Shown here in pieces: positions 1 through 8,183 of a DNA stretch of 38,007 nt. The notes under the pieces were generated by a model. That model was not told the origin of the DNA and made no database searches. It worked only from the letters and a program-made list of their open reading frames with translations. Within the stretch, counting starts at the first letter, position 1, and each line of letters begins with the position of its first letter. A program made the position numbers and the translations under genes. Location of the stretch: the NCBI GenBank assembly GCA_964488675.1, contig CAZAWA010000009.1, positions 1 to 38,007 of the forward strand, given 5' to 3'. Origin of the DNA: QZKY01 sp964488675 (GTDB lineage: Bacteria; Pseudomonadota; Gammaproteobacteria; Burkholderiales; Burkholderiaceae_D).

Positions 1-446
1 AAAAAAGCGTGCAATTGATCGGTATCGAGGCTGCCGGAGACGGCATGGCAAGCGGCCGCCACGCTGCTTCACTGACAGCCGGGTCGCCGGGCGTGTTGCA
101 CGGCAACCGCACCTATCTGCTGCAGGATGAGGATGGCCAGATCATCGAGACGCATTCGGTGTCGGCGGGGCTGGACTATCCCGGCGTCGGCCCGGAACAC
201 GCCTGGCTCAAGGACTCCGGCCGCGCGCAATATGTGAGCATCACGGACGACGAAGCGCTGAAGGCGTTCCATGATTGTTGCCGCATCGAGGGCATCATTC
301 CGGCGCTGGAGTCCAGTCATGCGATTGCCCATGCGGTGAAACTGGCGCCTGCCATGGGCAAGGACAAGAGCATTCTGGTGAATCTGTCTGGACGAGGCGA
401 CAAGGACATGCATACGGTCGCCGAGAAATCCGGCATCAAATGGTGA
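1..446 (+). CDS. trpB: Tryptophan synthase beta chain, C-terminal part (5' truncated by window edge)
   Basis: This is the C-terminal third of the PLP-dependent beta subunit that condenses indole with L-serine to give tryptophan. The frame is open from base 3 to the TGA at 444-446. Visible family blocks include LIGIEAAG, the DGQIIETHSVSAGLDYPGVG stretch, YVSITDDEAL, IIPALESSHA and the closing NLSGRGDKD. The PLP lysine and the glycine-rich phosphate loop lie upstream of the window. trpA follows after about 140 bp, as expected for a trpBA pair. The spacing is wider than in tight trpBA operons because a dispersed repeat (around 484-515) sits between them. Confidence 0.96.
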   Translation, partial: KSVQLIGIEAAGDGMASGRHAASLTAGSPGVLHGNRTYLLQDEDGQIIETHSVSAGLDYPGVGPEHAWLKDSGRAQYVSITDDEALKAFHDCCRIEGIIPALESSHAIAHAVKLAPAMGKDKSILVNLSGRGDKDMHTVAEKSGIKW

Positions 447-483
447 ATTCAGCCCCATTCAAGGCCGATAACGGCGTTGCATG

Positions 484-515
484 GCCTTGCCGTACTATTC
501 GTACTGTCTGCGGCT
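484..515. repeat. Dispersed intergenic repeat, copy 1 (TATTCGTACTGT core)
   Basis: This 32-bp segment between trpB and trpA matches 6624-6655 between purF and metZ at 28 of 32 positions without gaps (counted by eye). Shared blocks are GCCTTGCCG, CTATTCGTACTGT and CGGCT. It lies in non-coding DNA both times. Its function is unknown; it could be a transcript-end structure, a small dispersed repeat or a protein-binding site. Confidence 0.6.
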
Positions 516-585
516 GAGCGCCTTGTTCTCGCCCCTGACTGACGCTGGAAAAATCACTTCGTAAAATACGAGACGACAGAAAATT

Positions 586-1383
586 ATGTCACGCATACAA
601 AAAACATTTTCCGAACTCGCCCGCCAGAACAAAAAGGGCCTGATTCCGTTCTTCACCGCCGGCGATCCGTCACCGGAACTGACGGTTCCGGTGATGCATG
701 CGCTGGTTGCTGGCGGGGCCGACATCATCGAACTGGGTGTGCCGTTTTCCGACCCGATGGCGGACGGCCCGGTCATTCAGCGCGCTTCCGAACGCGCACT
801 GGCAAAGGGCGTACGCCTGCGCGATGTGTTGAGCTTCGTGCAAGATTTTCGATCTGCCAATCAGACCACCCCGGTAGTGCTGATGGGCTATGCCAACCCG
901 ATTGAACGCATGGGTATCGAGAATTTTATTCAGTTGGCAACCACTTCGGGCGTTGACGGTGTGCTGGTGGTTGACTATCCGCCAGAGGAATCGGAGGTCT
1001 TTGCCGCAACGATGAAAGCAAACGGTCTGGATGCGATTTTTTTGCTGGCGCCAACCTCAACCGACGAACGAATCGAAAAAGTGGGTAAAATTGCGTCCGG
1101 TTATGTATATTACGTATCCCTGAAGGGTGTAACCGGATCCGGAAACCTGGATCTGGACGGGGTCGCGGCGATGATCCCGAAGATCAGAAAGTTCGTGTCG
1201 GTGCCGGTCGGTGTCGGGTTCGGCATCCGGGATGCGGCGACGGCCAGGGCGATTGCGTCGGTGTCCGATGCGGTTGTAATAGGCAGCCGCATCATTCAGG
1301 AACTTGAAAGCGTGCCGCACGACAAGGCTGCCGATACGGTGCAGGCGTTTTTATCCGGCATCCGCAAGGCGCTGGACGAGTAG
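586..1383 (+). CDS. trpA: Tryptophan synthase alpha chain
   Basis: This subunit cleaves indole-3-glycerol phosphate to indole and glyceraldehyde 3-phosphate and channels indole to TrpB. It has 265 residues, normal for the family. The catalytic acids are in place: Glu49 in IIELGVPFSDP and Asp60 in the following MADGPVIQ. The loop KGVTGSG and the phosphate-binding block VGVGFGIRD are intact. The ATG at 586 has no strong Shine-Dalgarno sequence. The gene is followed by a palindromic intergenic repeat before accD, so trpA and accD may share a transcript but are not tightly packed. Confidence 0.98.
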   Translation: MSRIQKTFSELARQNKKGLIPFFTAGDPSPELTVPVMHALVAGGADIIELGVPFSDPMADGPVIQRASERALAKGVRLRDVLSFVQDFRSANQTTPVVLMGYANPIERMGIENFIQLATTSGVDGVLVVDYPPEESEVFAATMKANGLDAIFLLAPTSTDERIEKVGKIASGYVYYVSLKGVTGSGNLDLDGVAAMIPKIRKFVSVPVGVGFGIRDAATARAIASVSDAVVIGSRIIQELESVPHDKAADTVQAFLSGIRKALDE

Positions 1384-1401
1384 AATTTGCAGTAATCGTG
1401 G

Positions 1402-1500
1402 CGCACCTTCCCCTTGGCAGGGGGAAGGTTAGGATGGGGATGGTGTGATGGTGCATGCCTTCACCCCCAACCCGGCCTCCCCCTTACGGAGGGAGGGGGC
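1402..1500. repeat. Palindromic intergenic repeat between trpA and accD
   Basis: This is a run of C/G-rich inverted repeats. CCTTCCCC (1406-1413) pairs with GGGGAAGG (1421-1428), and CCTCCC (1476-1481) pairs with GGGAGG (1491-1496), with a C-rich/G-rich middle (GGGGATGG and CACCCCCA) that can also pair. It resembles the CCCTCTCCC/GGGAGAGGG-type small mobile palindromes common in proteobacterial intergenic DNA. That family link is from memory; the structure is visible directly. It could act as a transcript stabiliser or attenuator between trpA and accD. Confidence 0.6.
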
Positions 1501-1538
1501 AATGCGCGCTTGAATGAGTAGGTTAGTCAGGAGATGTC

Positions 1539-2411
1539 ATGAGCTGGTTAGATAAATTGCTGCCCCCGCGCATACAGCGCTCGGTATCCGCCACCCGCAA
1601 ATCGATGCCGGAGGGTTTGTGGGTCAAGTGTCCGTCGTGCGAGACGGTTCTGTACCGTTCCGATCTGGAAACCAATGTGCATGTCTGTCCGAAATGCAGC
1701 CACCACATGCGCATCCGGGCGCGCGAACGCCTTGACGCTCTGCTTGATGCGGAAGGCCGCTACGAAATCGGACACGAAACATTGCCGATAGACACGCTGA
1801 AATTCAAGGACAGCAAAAAATATCCGGAACGACTGAAAGCGGCGCTGGAAGCGACCGGCGAGACTGATGCCCTGATCGTGATGGGCGGGTCGATCATGAC
1901 GCTGCCGGTGGTGGTGTCGTGTTTTGAATTCGAGTTCATGGGCGGCTCGATGGGGTCTGTCGTCGGCGAGCGATTCGTGCGTGGCGCGCAGGCGGCGATC
2001 GAGCAGCGCGTACCATTCATCTGCATCGCTGCCAGCGGCGGCGCGCGCATGCAGGAAGGCTTGCTCTCGCTGTTCCAGATGGCCAAGACGACGGCCATCC
2101 TGACGCAATTGTCGGAGCGCAAGCTGCCGTTCATTTCGGTGCTGACTGACCCGACCATGGGCGGTGTCTCCGCGTCGTTCGCGTTCCTTGGCGATGTCGT
2201 GATTGCCGAGCCGAAGGCGCTGGTCGGTTTTGCCGGTCAGCGCGTGATCGCCAACACCGTGCGCGAGAAACTGCCGGAAGGATTCCAGCGCGCGGAGTTC
2301 CTGATGCAGAAGGGCGCGATCGACATGATTGTCGACCGTCGCCAGATGCGCGAAGAAATTGCGCGGATGCTGGCGCTGTTGCAGAACAAGCCCATTGAAG
2401 CGCTCATGTAA
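1539..2411 (+). CDS. accD: Acetyl-CoA carboxylase carboxyltransferase subunit beta
   Basis: This is the beta half of the biotin carboxyltransferase that makes malonyl-CoA, working with AccA. It has 290 residues, the usual length. The N-terminal zinc ribbon is complete: Cys31, Cys34, Cys50 and Cys53 (CPSC and CPKC). The crotonase-fold part shows the acyl-CoA and oxyanion region ASGGARMQEG and TDPTMGGVSASFA. The start is supported by AGGAG at 1529-1533, five bases before the ATG. It is followed by a strong hairpin at 2430-2459. Confidence 0.98.
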   Translation: MSWLDKLLPPRIQRSVSATRKSMPEGLWVKCPSCETVLYRSDLETNVHVCPKCSHHMRIRARERLDALLDAEGRYEIGHETLPIDTLKFKDSKKYPERLKAALEATGETDALIVMGGSIMTLPVVVSCFEFEFMGGSMGSVVGERFVRGAQAAIEQRVPFICIAASGGARMQEGLLSLFQMAKTTAILTQLSERKLPFISVLTDPTMGGVSASFAFLGDVVIAEPKALVGFAGQRVIANTVREKLPEGFQRAEFLMQKGAIDMIVDRRQMREEIARMLALLQNKPIEALM

Positions 2412-2429
2412 CCGGCTGATTTCATTTTC

Positions 2430-2459
2430 AACGAGCCTGACGCCACCGTCAGGCTCGTT
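2430..2459 (+). terminator. Strong stem-loop after accD, ending six bases before folC
   Basis: AACGAGCCTGACG (2430-2442) and CGTCAGGCTCGTT (2447-2459) form a perfect 13-bp stem with a CCAC loop, followed by TGATTT. This has the form of an intrinsic terminator with a weak T-tract. The folC ATG lies at 2466, so the hairpin occupies the place where a Shine-Dalgarno site for folC would be. Confidence 0.75.
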
Positions 2460-2465
2460 TGATTT

Positions 2466-3767
2466 ATGACCTCACCTTCCCGCACCTTCGCCGACTGGCT
2501 GGCTTATGTCGAGCAACTGCATCCGCAGAGCATCGAACTGGGGCTGGAACGCGTCGCGCAGGTGTTTGTGCGCATGTCGTTGCCGCTGTCCTGCCCCATC
2601 ATCACGGTTGGCGGCACCAATGGCAAAGGCTCCACCTGCACTATGCTGGAAGCAATGCTGAAGGCAGCGGGTTATCGCGCCGGGCTGTATACCTCACCTC
2701 ATCTCCACCATTTCAACGAACGGGCGCGCATCAATGGCGAACCTGCTTCTGACGAGGCGCTGGTGCGACATTTCGAAAGGGTCGAAGCAGTGCGCGGCGA
2801 TACGCAGCTGACCTATTTCGAATTCACCTCGCTGGCGATATTCGGACTGTTCGCCGAAGCGGAACTGGATGTCGCGATTCTTGAAGTCGGTCTGGGCGGA
2901 CGGCTGGACGCGGTTAACATCCTCGACGCCGATGTCGCCGTTGTGACCAATGTCGGCATCGATCATGTCGATTACCTGGGCGATACGCGCGAGCAGATTG
3001 GTTTCGAAAAGGCGGGCATTTTCAGGCGAAAACGCATCGCGATCTGCGGCGACTTCGACCCGCCGGCATCGCTGGTGGAGCATGCACTGGCGATTCGCGC
3101 CGACTTGCGGGTGATTGGCCGCGATTTCCGCAGCGAGGATGGTGGGGATCATTGGAACTGGAGCGGTCGAAGTGCGCGGTATGATGCGCTCGACTACCCG
3201 GCATTGCCGGGTGCCAACCAGATTGCCAATGCTTCGGTTGCGCTGGCAGCGCTGGAAGCCCTGCAGGATCGCTTGCCGGTCGGTGAGAGCGCCGTGCGAG
3301 CCGGACTGGCGCAGGCTGTATTGCCGGGGCGTTTTCAGGTGTTGCCCGGCAAGCCGGTCGTCATCCTCGATGTCGCGCATAACCCGCATGCGGCAGCGGT
3401 ATTGGCGGACAATCTCGACCGGACGGGAAAATACACGAATACCTACGCAGTGTTCGGCGCGATGCGCGACAAGGACATCGACGGCGTGATCGAATACCTC
3501 AGGGATCGCATCGATTACTGGTGTGTGACCGATTTGCCCATGGCGCGGGCGGCTTCGGCAGTCGAGCTCGGTGACAGGCTGCGCGCAGCTGGTGTGGGCA
3601 CGGAAGGTGGCGGCGTCAATCACCGGACGGTGCAGGCATTTTCGTCCCCGGCAAAGGCGCTCGCGAATGCGCTCAGCCGGGCAGGGGAAAATGATAGAAT
3701 TGCGGTGTTTGGATCCTTCTGGACGGTCGCTGGAGCGATTGAAGCAGAAACTAACCGACGCCCCTAA
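2466..3767 (+). CDS. folC: Bifunctional dihydrofolate synthase / folylpolyglutamate synthase
   Basis: This Mur-ligase-family enzyme adds glutamate to dihydropteroate and to folates. It has 433 residues. Visible motifs are the P-loop GGTNGKGST (residues 49-57), EVGLGGRLDAVN, the NVGIDHVDYLG block, EKAGIFR and the C-terminal-domain block DVAHNPHA (about 302-309). The start at 2466 matches the usual family N-terminus, but no Shine-Dalgarno sequence is visible because a terminator-like hairpin ends at 2459. It is followed after 8 bases by the SPOR-protein gene. Confidence 0.97.
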   Translation: MTSPSRTFADWLAYVEQLHPQSIELGLERVAQVFVRMSLPLSCPIITVGGTNGKGSTCTMLEAMLKAAGYRAGLYTSPHLHHFNERARINGEPASDEALVRHFERVEAVRGDTQLTYFEFTSLAIFGLFAEAELDVAILEVGLGGRLDAVNILDADVAVVTNVGIDHVDYLGDTREQIGFEKAGIFRRKRIAICGDFDPPASLVEHALAIRADLRVIGRDFRSEDGGDHWNWSGRSARYDALDYPALPGANQIANASVALAALEALQDRLPVGESAVRAGLAQAVLPGRFQVLPGKPVVILDVAHNPHAAAVLADNLDRTGKYTNTYAVFGAMRDKDIDGVIEYLRDRIDYWCVTDLPMARAASAVELGDRLRAAGVGTEGGGVNHRTVQAFSSPAKALANALSRAGENDRIAVFGSFWTVAGAIEAETNRRP

Positions 3768-3775
3768 TTGATCAA

Positions 3776-4525
3776 ATGAGCTGGTTTTCCTTTTTTCGAA
3801 AAAACAAGCTGGAACCCGCGCCGGACGAAAGCGAGTTTTATTCCCACGCCGAGGATATTCCTGCAACTTCACGCAGGCGCGGCAAAGCCAAGGAAGAAGC
3901 TATCGATCCCGTACTACCGGAAAAGAAACGCGCGCGCCGTCGTCTGGTTGGCGCTGTGGCGATTACGCTGGGTTTGTTCATTGCGCTGCCCATGGTGCTC
4001 GATTCCGAACCCAAATCGACTTCAGGCGAAATCGTGATCCAGATCCCTTCTCGAGACAAACTCTCCAAATTGGTGGCGAGCCGTCCGGTAGCGTCTGCTG
4101 CAGCACCTTCCGCGCCGGAGAAGAATGCCGAAACTCCTTCACTGACCGCTACCGCCGCTGCCGAAAATGGCAAGCCATCAGGCAATGCTGCGCCCGCTGA
4201 AAAACCCGCTTCCGTCAAGGCGGCGCCGGAACCGGCCAAGGCAGTGAAGGCTGAAGCGAAGAATGGCAACGCCAAGCCTGTCGCCGAGGCGGCGCAACCG
4301 AAAGTCCTGATTCAGGTGGCGGCACTGGCGAGTCAGGAAAAGGTTGACGAATTGCGAGCAAAGCTGAACGAGGAAGGCTTCAAATCCCAAACGCAGAAAG
4401 TGGCGACCAAGGACGGCGATCGCATCCGGGTGCGGGTGGGCCCGTTTGCCAGTAAGGATGAGGCTGACAAGGCTTGTCCGAAGTTGATTAAAATGAAACT
4501 GAATTGTACGGTTGTGACGAATTGA
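3776..4525 (+). CDS. dedD: SPOR-domain inner-membrane cell-division protein (DedD-like)
   Basis: This 249-residue protein has a basic cytoplasmic N-terminus, one membrane segment (about residues 57-76, LVGAVAITLGLFIALPMVLD), an Ala/Pro/Lys-rich periplasmic linker (about 85-170) and a C-terminal SPOR domain (about 174-248, starting VLIQVAALAS, containing VRVGPFASKDEAD). SPOR domains bind denuded septal peptidoglycan, so a role in division is expected. It sits between folC and cvpA, the normal position of dedD. The symbol rests on this context and domain layout, since the linker is not conserved. Confidence 0.88.
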   Translation: MSWFSFFRKNKLEPAPDESEFYSHAEDIPATSRRRGKAKEEAIDPVLPEKKRARRRLVGAVAITLGLFIALPMVLDSEPKSTSGEIVIQIPSRDKLSKLVASRPVASAAAPSAPEKNAETPSLTATAAAENGKPSGNAAPAEKPASVKAAPEPAKAVKAEAKNGNAKPVAEAAQPKVLIQVAALASQEKVDELRAKLNEEGFKSQTQKVATKDGDRIRVRVGPFASKDEADKACPKLIKMKLNCTVVTN

Positions 4526-4549
4526 CATGGCCGGTAGGGGGCGCCAGCT

Positions 4550-5038
4550 TTGACGGTCTTTGATTACCTCGTTCTGTTTGTGCTGGTTTGCTCGATCCTG
4601 ATCAGCACCATGAATGGCCTGGTCAGGGAGGGGTTGTCGCTATTTGGCTGGATTGTGGCCTTTCTGGCGGCAAACGCGTTTGGCGAGTCTCTGGCAAAAT
4701 TGCTGCCGGAGTCTTTGACGGGCAATGCGGTGCGTCTGATAGTGGCTTATGTGGCCTTGTTCATTGGTGTGCGCCTGTTGACCATGCTGTTGGGGAAGGT
4801 GCTGGAAGGATTGATCAAGGCGGGCGGATTGACGGTCGCCGATCGCGGTCTGGGTGGCCTGTTTGGTCTGGCGCGCGGTATTGTGATCGTGATGGTGGTG
4901 GTGTTGCTGTGCGGCATGACGGCGGTGCCGCAGCAGCCGTTCTGGAAAAACGCTCTGCTGAGCCCGCTGGCGGAAGCGGGCGCGCGCACCATCAAGCCGT
5001 TTTTGCCAGTCAGTTTTGCACGACAAATTCGTTTTTAG
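4550..5038 (+). CDS. cvpA: CvpA family membrane protein
   Basis: This 162-residue integral membrane protein has about four hydrophobic segments. In E. coli cvpA is needed for colicin V production and lies just before purF, as here (27-bp gap). The TTG at 4550 is the likely start: it gives the family N-terminus (TVFDYLVL) and is preceded by the purine-rich GGTAGGGGG at 4531-4539. An in-frame alternative would remove part of the first membrane segment. Its biochemical role is not clear from sequence. Confidence 0.93.
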   Translation: MTVFDYLVLFVLVCSILISTMNGLVREGLSLFGWIVAFLAANAFGESLAKLLPESLTGNAVRLIVAYVALFIGVRLLTMLLGKVLEGLIKAGGLTVADRGLGGLFGLARGIVIVMVVVLLCGMTAVPQQPFWKNALLSPLAEAGARTIKPFLPVSFARQIRF

Positions 5039-5065
5039 GTAAGCAGCTATTTTTAGGAGTCCACC

Positions 5066-6583
5066 ATGTGTGGTGTTGTCGGCATCGTATCGTATGCTCC
5101 CGTAAACCAGTTGATCTATGACACCTTGCTGCTGTTGCAGCATCGCGGTCAGGACGCGGCTGGCATTGCAACCAACAATGGCAACACATTCACAATGCAC
5201 AAGGCGAACGGCCTGGTGCGTGATGTGTTCCGCACCCGGAACATGCGCTCTCTCCTCGGGCATTCAGGCATTGGGCAGGTGCGCTATCCGACGGCCGGTT
5301 CATCGAGCGCGGAGGAGGCGCAGCCGTTTTATGTGAATGCGCCGTTCGGCATTACGCTGGCACACAATGGCAATCTGACGAACTGGGAGCAGCTCAGAAG
5401 CGAGATGTTCAAAAATGATCGTCGCCACATCAACACCAATTCCGATTCCGAAGTGCTGCTCAATGTGCTGGCGCACGAAATCGAACAGGCCACTACGGGG
5501 GATTCGCTCGATCCGGCATCGGTGTTCAAGGCGGTAACGCAGTTGCATAAACGCGTGCGTGGGTCGTACGGCGTGGTGGCGCAAATTGCGGACTTCGGCC
5601 TGATCGCGTTTCGTGATCCTTTCGGCATTCGTCCGCTGTGTCTGGGATTTTCCGAAAGCGACAAGGGCATCGAATACATGATCGCCAGCGAGTCGGCCGC
5701 GCTCGAGGGCATGGGTTTTCAGTTGCTGCGCGATGTGATGCCGGGCGAGGCGATTTTCATCGATCTGGAAGGCAAGCTCTATAACCAGCAATGCGCAGAA
5801 AATCCGTCGCTCAATCCGTGCGCATTCGAATTCGTTTATTTTGCACGACCTGACTCGATTATTGACGGCGCCTCGGTGTATGCCACGCGCCTCAAGATGG
5901 GCGAGTATCTGGCAGAGAAAATCAAGAAGGAATTCCGGCACGGCGAAATCGATGTCGTGATGCCGATTCCGGAATCCTCCCGTCCGTCGACCGTGGAACT
6001 GGCGAGCAAACTCAACCTCGAGTACCGCGAAGGATTTGTACGAAACCGCTACATCGGTCGCACCTTCATCATGCCGGGGCAGGAAATCCGCTCTCGCTCA
6101 GTGCGCCAGAAACTCAATGTCAATCCATCCGAATTCAAGGGCAAGTCGGTGCTGGTGGTCGATGACTCGATCGTGCGCGGCACGACCAGCCGGGAAATCG
6201 TGCAGATGGCGCGCGCCGCAGGCGCAAGGCGGGTCATCTTCGCGTCGGCAGCGCCGCCGGTCATGTTCCCCAATGTGTACGGCATTGACATGCCGACCCG
6301 CAGCGAACTGATCGCGCACGGTCGTACCGAGGAAGAGGTCTGCCGCGAGATTACGGCAGACGCGCTGGTGTATCAGGATCTTGAAGGCTTGCGTCAGTCG
6401 ATCTCCGACATCAATCCGGTGCTGCGAAGCCTGGATGCGTCCTGTTTCGACGGCAAGTATGTCACGGGCGACATTACGCCAGAGTATCTGGATCAGCTGG
6501 AGTTGAAGCGCAGCAATTCTCGCGCAGAACAGGAAGACAGCGAGCGTTCGCAATTGAATCTGAACCTCGCCCTGATCGACTAA
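5066..6583 (+). CDS. purF: Amidophosphoribosyltransferase
   Basis: This enzyme makes 5-phosphoribosylamine from PRPP and glutamine, the first committed purine step. It has 505 residues. Cys2 follows the initiator Met directly (MCGVVGIV), so it belongs to the class with no propeptide, as in E. coli. The glutaminase part carries RYPTAGSSS and HNGNLTN. The PRPP-binding loop VLVVDDSIVRGTT is near residues 363-375. AGGAG lies just before the ATG. The cvpA-purF arrangement suggests co-transcription. Confidence 0.98.
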   Translation: MCGVVGIVSYAPVNQLIYDTLLLLQHRGQDAAGIATNNGNTFTMHKANGLVRDVFRTRNMRSLLGHSGIGQVRYPTAGSSSAEEAQPFYVNAPFGITLAHNGNLTNWEQLRSEMFKNDRRHINTNSDSEVLLNVLAHEIEQATTGDSLDPASVFKAVTQLHKRVRGSYGVVAQIADFGLIAFRDPFGIRPLCLGFSESDKGIEYMIASESAALEGMGFQLLRDVMPGEAIFIDLEGKLYNQQCAENPSLNPCAFEFVYFARPDSIIDGASVYATRLKMGEYLAEKIKKEFRHGEIDVVMPIPESSRPSTVELASKLNLEYREGFVRNRYIGRTFIMPGQEIRSRSVRQKLNVNPSEFKGKSVLVVDDSIVRGTTSREIVQMARAAGARRVIFASAAPPVMFPNVYGIDMPTRSELIAHGRTEEEVCREITADALVYQDLEGLRQSISDINPVLRSLDASCFDGKYVTGDITPEYLDQLELKRSNSRAEQEDSERSQLNLNLALID

Positions 6584-6623
6584 TTTATTTCAATTAAAAA
6601 TCCCTCGAGGCATTGTTGTCATC

Positions 6624-6655
6624 GCCTTGCCGGGCTATTCGTACTGTATTCGGCT
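6624..6655. repeat. Dispersed intergenic repeat, copy 2 (TATTCGTACTGT core)
   Basis: This is the second copy of the element at 484-515, with 28 of 32 positions the same. Here it lies in the 163-bp gap between purF and metZ. Upstream similarity (GGCGTTG versus GGCATTG) is weaker and needs a gap to align. Confidence 0.6.
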
Positions 6656-6746
6656 TGACGCTGCGCCACGGGCGATTTTGAATTGAAATGCTGACTCACT
6701 TTGAGCAGTTGTTGGGCTGTATAAATTTATTGATGGAAGCACTGCC

Positions 6747-7988
6747 ATGAACGCACCCAAAAAATTTGGTTTCACCACCAACCTCGTCCATAGCGATCAG
6801 CAAAAAGCGATCGAGCACGGTTCCTTGCATCGCCCGATCCATACCTCCGCGACTTTCGGCTACGCCGATGCGCGCGAACTGGCCGATGTGTTCCAGAACA
6901 AGAAGCCCGGTTTCCGCTACGCGCGCCAGGGCAACCCCACCGTGCTGGCGCTGGAAGAAAAGATCAACCGGATGGAAGACGGTCTGACGACGATCTGTTT
7001 TTCCAGCGGCATGGCGGCAGTTGGCGTGATTCCGCAGACGCTGTTGCGTGCGGGCGATCATGTAGTGTCATCAGCCTTTTTATTTGGCAATACCAGCAGC
7101 ATCTGGCAAACGATTGTTCATCAGGGTATCGACATTTCGCTGGTGGACGCGACCGATGTTGATAATGTCGAAGCAGCGATCAAGCCGGACACGCGCATCG
7201 TGTATGTCGAATCGATTGCCAATCCGCGCACGCAGGTTGCCGATCTCAAACGCATCGGCGATCTTTGCAAGGCGCGTGGCATCCTGCTCGTGGTTGACAA
7301 CACCATGACCACGCCATATCTGTTTCGTCCAAAATATGTCGGCGCGGGACTCGTGGTCAATGCGCTGACCAAATCGATCAACGGCCACGGCAACGCGATG
7401 GGCGGCGCGATCACTGATACCGGCGTGTTCGACTGGAGCAAATACCCGAATATTTTTGACGGCATCAAGAAAAACCCGCAGCCGATGTGGGGCGCGGCGC
7501 AAATTCGCGTGCGCGGCCTGCGCGATTTTGGCGCCTGTCTTGCGCCGGAGGCCGCACACCGTATTTCCATTGGTGCCGAAACGCTGGCGCTGCGGATGGA
7601 GCGCACCTGCGCCAACGCGATGGCGGTGGCAACAATGCTGCAGGCGGATGAGCGTGTCAAGGCTGTGTATTACCCCGGACTGGCTTCGCACCCGCAGCAT
7701 GCTGTTGCAACTGAATTGTTTAGCGCCTACGGTTCGATGTTCAGCTTCGAACTGAAGGACGGCATTGACTGTTTCGATTACATTAACCGCCTGCAACTTG
7801 GCATCGCGGCCAGCAATCTGGGCGACTCGCGCACGCTGGTGATTCCGGTGGCGCAAACGATCTACGCCGAAATCGGGCCGGAAGCGCGTGCGGCCGTCGA
7901 TATTGCGGAAAATCTGATCCGCGTGTCGATGGGGATCGAAGATACTGAAGATCTGGTTGCGGACTTCAGGCAGGCATTGAGCGCCTGA
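6747..7988 (+). CDS. metZ: O-succinylhomoserine sulfhydrylase
   Basis: This PLP enzyme of the Cys/Met metabolism family replaces the succinyl group of O-succinylhomoserine with sulfide to form homocysteine directly. It has 413 residues. The PLP lysine is Lys209 in NALTKSINGHG, and Asp184 in VVDNT contacts the PLP ring nitrogen. CFSSGMAA is the phosphate-binding region. The purF-metZ order is typical of betaproteobacteria and favours metZ over metB or metY. A cystathionine synthase activity cannot be excluded by sequence. An element of the GGGTCAG type lies about 25 bp downstream. Confidence 0.93.
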   Translation: MNAPKKFGFTTNLVHSDQQKAIEHGSLHRPIHTSATFGYADARELADVFQNKKPGFRYARQGNPTVLALEEKINRMEDGLTTICFSSGMAAVGVIPQTLLRAGDHVVSSAFLFGNTSSIWQTIVHQGIDISLVDATDVDNVEAAIKPDTRIVYVESIANPRTQVADLKRIGDLCKARGILLVVDNTMTTPYLFRPKYVGAGLVVNALTKSINGHGNAMGGAITDTGVFDWSKYPNIFDGIKKNPQPMWGAAQIRVRGLRDFGACLAPEAAHRISIGAETLALRMERTCANAMAVATMLQADERVKAVYYPGLASHPQHAVATELFSAYGSMFSFELKDGIDCFDYINRLQLGIAASNLGDSRTLVIPVAQTIYAEIGPEARAAVDIAENLIRVSMGIEDTEDLVADFRQALSA

Positions 7989-8013
7989 CAGGTCATTCGA
8001 AGTCGAGGCACTC

Positions 8014-8066
8014 GGGGTCAGCAGTTTTTTTACGCGGAGCTTTTCTGCGTAAATTACTCTGACCCT
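8014..8066. repeat. Nested palindrome with GGGTCAG ends (REP/MITE-like), left border of islet
   Basis: GGGTCAG (8015-8021) pairs with CTGACCC (8059-8065), and inside it TTTACGC (8029-8035) pairs with GCGTAAA (8047-8053). A diverged relative lies at 37106-37150, and a half-element at 9596-9619 shows similar sequence in inverted orientation. From memory, such GGGTCAGAGTAATTT-like sequences occur next to REP-associated (Y1-type) transposase genes in betaproteobacteria; no transposase is present here. Confidence 0.65.
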
Positions 8067-8133
8067 GAATTTTATGCCACTGACATCAGCTTTCCAGGAC
8101 GCACAAGGTAGCGATCTGGATATCCTGTGCTTC

Positions 8134-8162
8134 TTGACATTGCGTACGCAATAGCGTACCAT
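8134..8162 (+). promoter_or_regulatory. Toxin-antitoxin promoter with overlapping operator palindrome
   Basis: TTGACA (8134-8139) and TACCAT (8157-8162) are spaced 17 bp, a good sigma-70 promoter. Between them lies the perfect palindrome TTGCGTACGCAA (8140-8151), followed by a second half-site GCGTAC (8154-8159) that runs into the -10 box. YefM-type antitoxins repress their own promoter by binding such paired palindromes, so this is the likely autoregulatory operator. The YefM/YoeB assignment of the downstream genes supports this. Confidence 0.7.
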
Positions 8163-8183
8163 CAAAACCTCGGGAGGCATAAA

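Noticed and set aside
2694..3872. 392-codon antisense frame opposite folC
   Set aside because: The + strand has a complete FolC with all motifs; the antisense product has no family features.
4550..5121. Second + strand frame at 4588-5121 overlapping cvpA
   Set aside because: CvpA has proper membrane segments and conserved position before purF; the other frame is Gly/Arg-rich shadow sequence.
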